A DNA stretch of 64,000 nucleotides. Origin: Glaciihabitans sp. INWT7. GTDB taxonomy: Bacteria; Actinomycetota; Actinomycetes; Actinomycetales; Microbacteriaceae. A program made the position numbers and the translations under genes. Below the pieces are notes generated by a model, which was given only the letters and a program-made list of their open reading frames with translations, was not told where the DNA came from and did not search any database. Of this stretch, positions 63,026 through 64,000 are shown in pieces. The stretch lies in assembly GCF_014217685.1 (NCBI RefSeq), contig NZ_CP043653.1, forward strand, positions 1,926,419-1,990,418, given 5' to 3'. Position 1 is the first letter of the stretch, and each line of letters opens with the position of its first letter.

Positions 63026-63310
63026 ATGCCCAAGCCCTACCCGCCCGAGTTCCGCCGCGATGTTGTCGCGGTCGCTCGCAAGCACGAAGCCCCGCTGAAC
63101 CAGATCGCGAAGGACTTCGGAATTTCGGAGTCGTGTCTGGCGTACTGGCTGAAGAAAGCCGACGTCGAAGAGGGGGTGAAGCCTGGCGTGACGGAGAAGG
63201 AGTCGGCTGAGCTGCGGGAGGCGCGGAAACGGATCCGGCTGCTGGAGCAGGAAGCCGAGGTAATGCGCCGCGCCGTCGCCTACCTCTCCCGGGATGTCAA
63301 CCCAAAATGA
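63026..63310 (+). CDS. IS3-family transposase OrfA
   Basis: A 94-residue protein with helix-turn-helix: PPEFRRDVVAVARKHEAPLNQIAKDFGISESCLAYWLKKA, then a leucine-zipper-like helix (RKRIRLLEQEAEVMRRAV). Binds the IS ends. GGAAGGA before the ATG. OrfB starts in the -1 frame, overlapping by 4 bases (ATGA). Confidence 0.92.
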   Translation: MPKPYPPEFRRDVVAVARKHEAPLNQIAKDFGISESCLAYWLKKADVEEGVKPGVTEKESAELREARKRIRLLEQEAEVMRRAVAYLSRDVNPK

Positions 63311-64000
63311 TGTACCCGCTGGTCCGCGAACTGGCCGTCGACGGAGTCCCCGTCACGGTGACCTGCCGGGTATTGCGCTTCTCCAAACAAGCCTTCTATC
63401 AGTGGCTCCGAAACCCCGTCTCGCAACGTGATTGGGACGACGCTCACCTGACCAACGCGGCGTGGGACGCCCACCGGGACGACCCCGCGTTCGGCTACCG
63501 GTTCATCAGCGACGAACTCAACCAGGCTGGCCTGAAGGCGGGCGAGAACCGGGTTTGGCGGCTCTGCTCCCAGCAGCGGCTCTGGTCCGTGTTCGCGAAG
63601 AAACGCGGCCTGAGGGGCAAAGCCGGCCCGCCCGTGCATGACGACCATGTCCAGCGGAACTTCACCGCGACACGCCCTAACCAGCTGTGGTTGACGGACA
63701 TCACCGAGCATCGCACCGACGAAGGCAAAATCTACCTCTGCGCGATCAAGGACGTGTGGTCGAACAAGATCGTCGGCTACTCCATCGACTCCCGAATGAA
63801 AGCATCCCTGGCGGTCGCTGCGGCCCGCAACGCAATCGGGCAACGCGACATCGCCGGCACGATTCTGCACTCCGACCGCGGCTCTCAATTCCGCTCCAAC
63901 GCCTTCGTGCGGGTGTTGAAGAACAACGCCATCACCGGGTCGATGGGCCGCGTCGGCGCATGCGGCGACAACGCCGCGATGGAGTCCTTCTTCGCCCTCC
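63307..64000 (+). CDS. IS3-family transposase OrfB, partial
   Basis: 231 codons are in the window with no stop. DDE residues: Asp131 (LTDITEH), Asp190 (HSDRGSQF), Glu226 (AMESFF), with 35 residues between the last two, the DD35E spacing. The catalytic core is complete; the C-terminus is outside. OrfAB fusion by -1 frameshift near CAAAATGA is possible, but the site is weak. Confidence 0.92.
   Translation, partial: MMYPLVRELAVDGVPVTVTCRVLRFSKQAFYQWLRNPVSQRDWDDAHLTNAAWDAHRDDPAFGYRFISDELNQAGLKAGENRVWRLCSQQRLWSVFAKKRGLRGKAGPPVHDDHVQRNFTATRPNQLWLTDITEHRTDEGKIYLCAIKDVWSNKIVGYSIDSRMKASLAVAAARNAIGQRDIAGTILHSDRGSQFRSNAFVRVLKNNAITGSMGRVGACGDNAAMESFFAL

Larger units (their letters stand above)
62961..64000 (+). 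mobile_element. IS3-family insertion sequence, left part
   Basis: The left end is near 62961 (GGACTGCCCCCGG), with OrfA and OrfB as usual; the right end lies outside the window, so the terminal repeats and target duplication cannot be checked. It has broken the ferric-reductase-like gene. Confidence 0.8.

Noticed and set aside
1-64000. CRISPR arrays, tRNA, rRNA, phage or defence islands
   Set aside because: No spaced direct repeats, cloverleafs or hallmark genes found by reading; the two short tandem repeats have no spacers.

Overview
The window is 64 kb of high-GC DNA from an actinobacterium. Microbacteriaceae (order Micrococcales) is my best guess. The evidence is the GC-rich coding bias with frequent GGATGCC/GGCATCC words, a RamB-type glyoxylate regulator divergent from aceA, a DUF3566 membrane protein, an LCP ligase-family protein, and many genes that look leaderless (a -10 hexamer about 6 nt upstream of the start codon). 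The assignment is inference; no rRNA or tRNA gene is present to test it.

Layout. 0-5.5 kb: the end of a GH15 glucoamylase/trehalase-like gene, a dienelactone hydrolase, an aldo/keto reductase, then a histidine kinase/response regulator pair facing a secreted Ser/Gly-rich protein. A palindrome is shared between the kinase promoter and the secreted-protein promoter. 5.5-16 kb: FUSC-type transporter plus hydrolase, quinone oxidoreductase, M20 amidohydrolase divergent from a UbiA prenyltransferase, an MFS exporter operon with two alpha/beta hydrolases, and a PQQ-propeller lipoprotein facing a secreted protein across a strong hairpin. 16-26.5 kb: peroxiredoxin, tyrosine phosphatase, Ski2-like RNA helicase with nucleoside hydrolase, a membrane lipase-like protein, and an unusual zinc-ribbon/SDR fusion.

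26-29.6 kb is the glyoxylate shunt (ramB, aceA, aceB). 29.6-35.2 kb is a tightly coupled acyl-CoA operon: zinc ADH, SDR, MaoC hydratase, small membrane protein, thioesterase, a frameshifted APH-type kinase and an ACAD10/11-like dehydrogenase. The kinase plus dehydrogenase pair points to catabolism of 4-hydroxyacyl-CoA (levulinate type). 35.2-37.8 kb is an Lrp regulator divergent from ornithine cyclodeaminase and CtlX (citrulline to ornithine to proline). 37.9-40.2 kb is a TetR/MFS pair with a clear operator.

40.2-48 kb is a patchwork of small, mostly uncharacterised genes (membrane proteins, lipoprotein, TPR, APH kinase, VOC, single PASTA domain, SDR, epimerase) and looks accessory. 48-56.6 kb holds an SDR-TetR-SDR operon whose operator matches the one in front of the 29.6 kb acyl-CoA operon, then an MDR reductase, AAA ATPase, PrmC-like methyltransferase, hydrolase, Baeyer-Villiger-type monooxygenase and LCP protein. 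56.6-64 kb: DUF2090 aldolase, universal stress protein with a P1B ATPase, a Ser/Thr kinase-GAF fusion, and an FMN-binding protein coupled to a ferric-reductase-like gene cut by an IS3-family element that runs off the end of the window.

No CRISPR array, tRNA, rRNA, phage or plasmid module was seen. The most interesting material is regulatory (matched operators, leaderless promoters) plus the ACAD10/11-type operon; I did not find a convincing new defence system.
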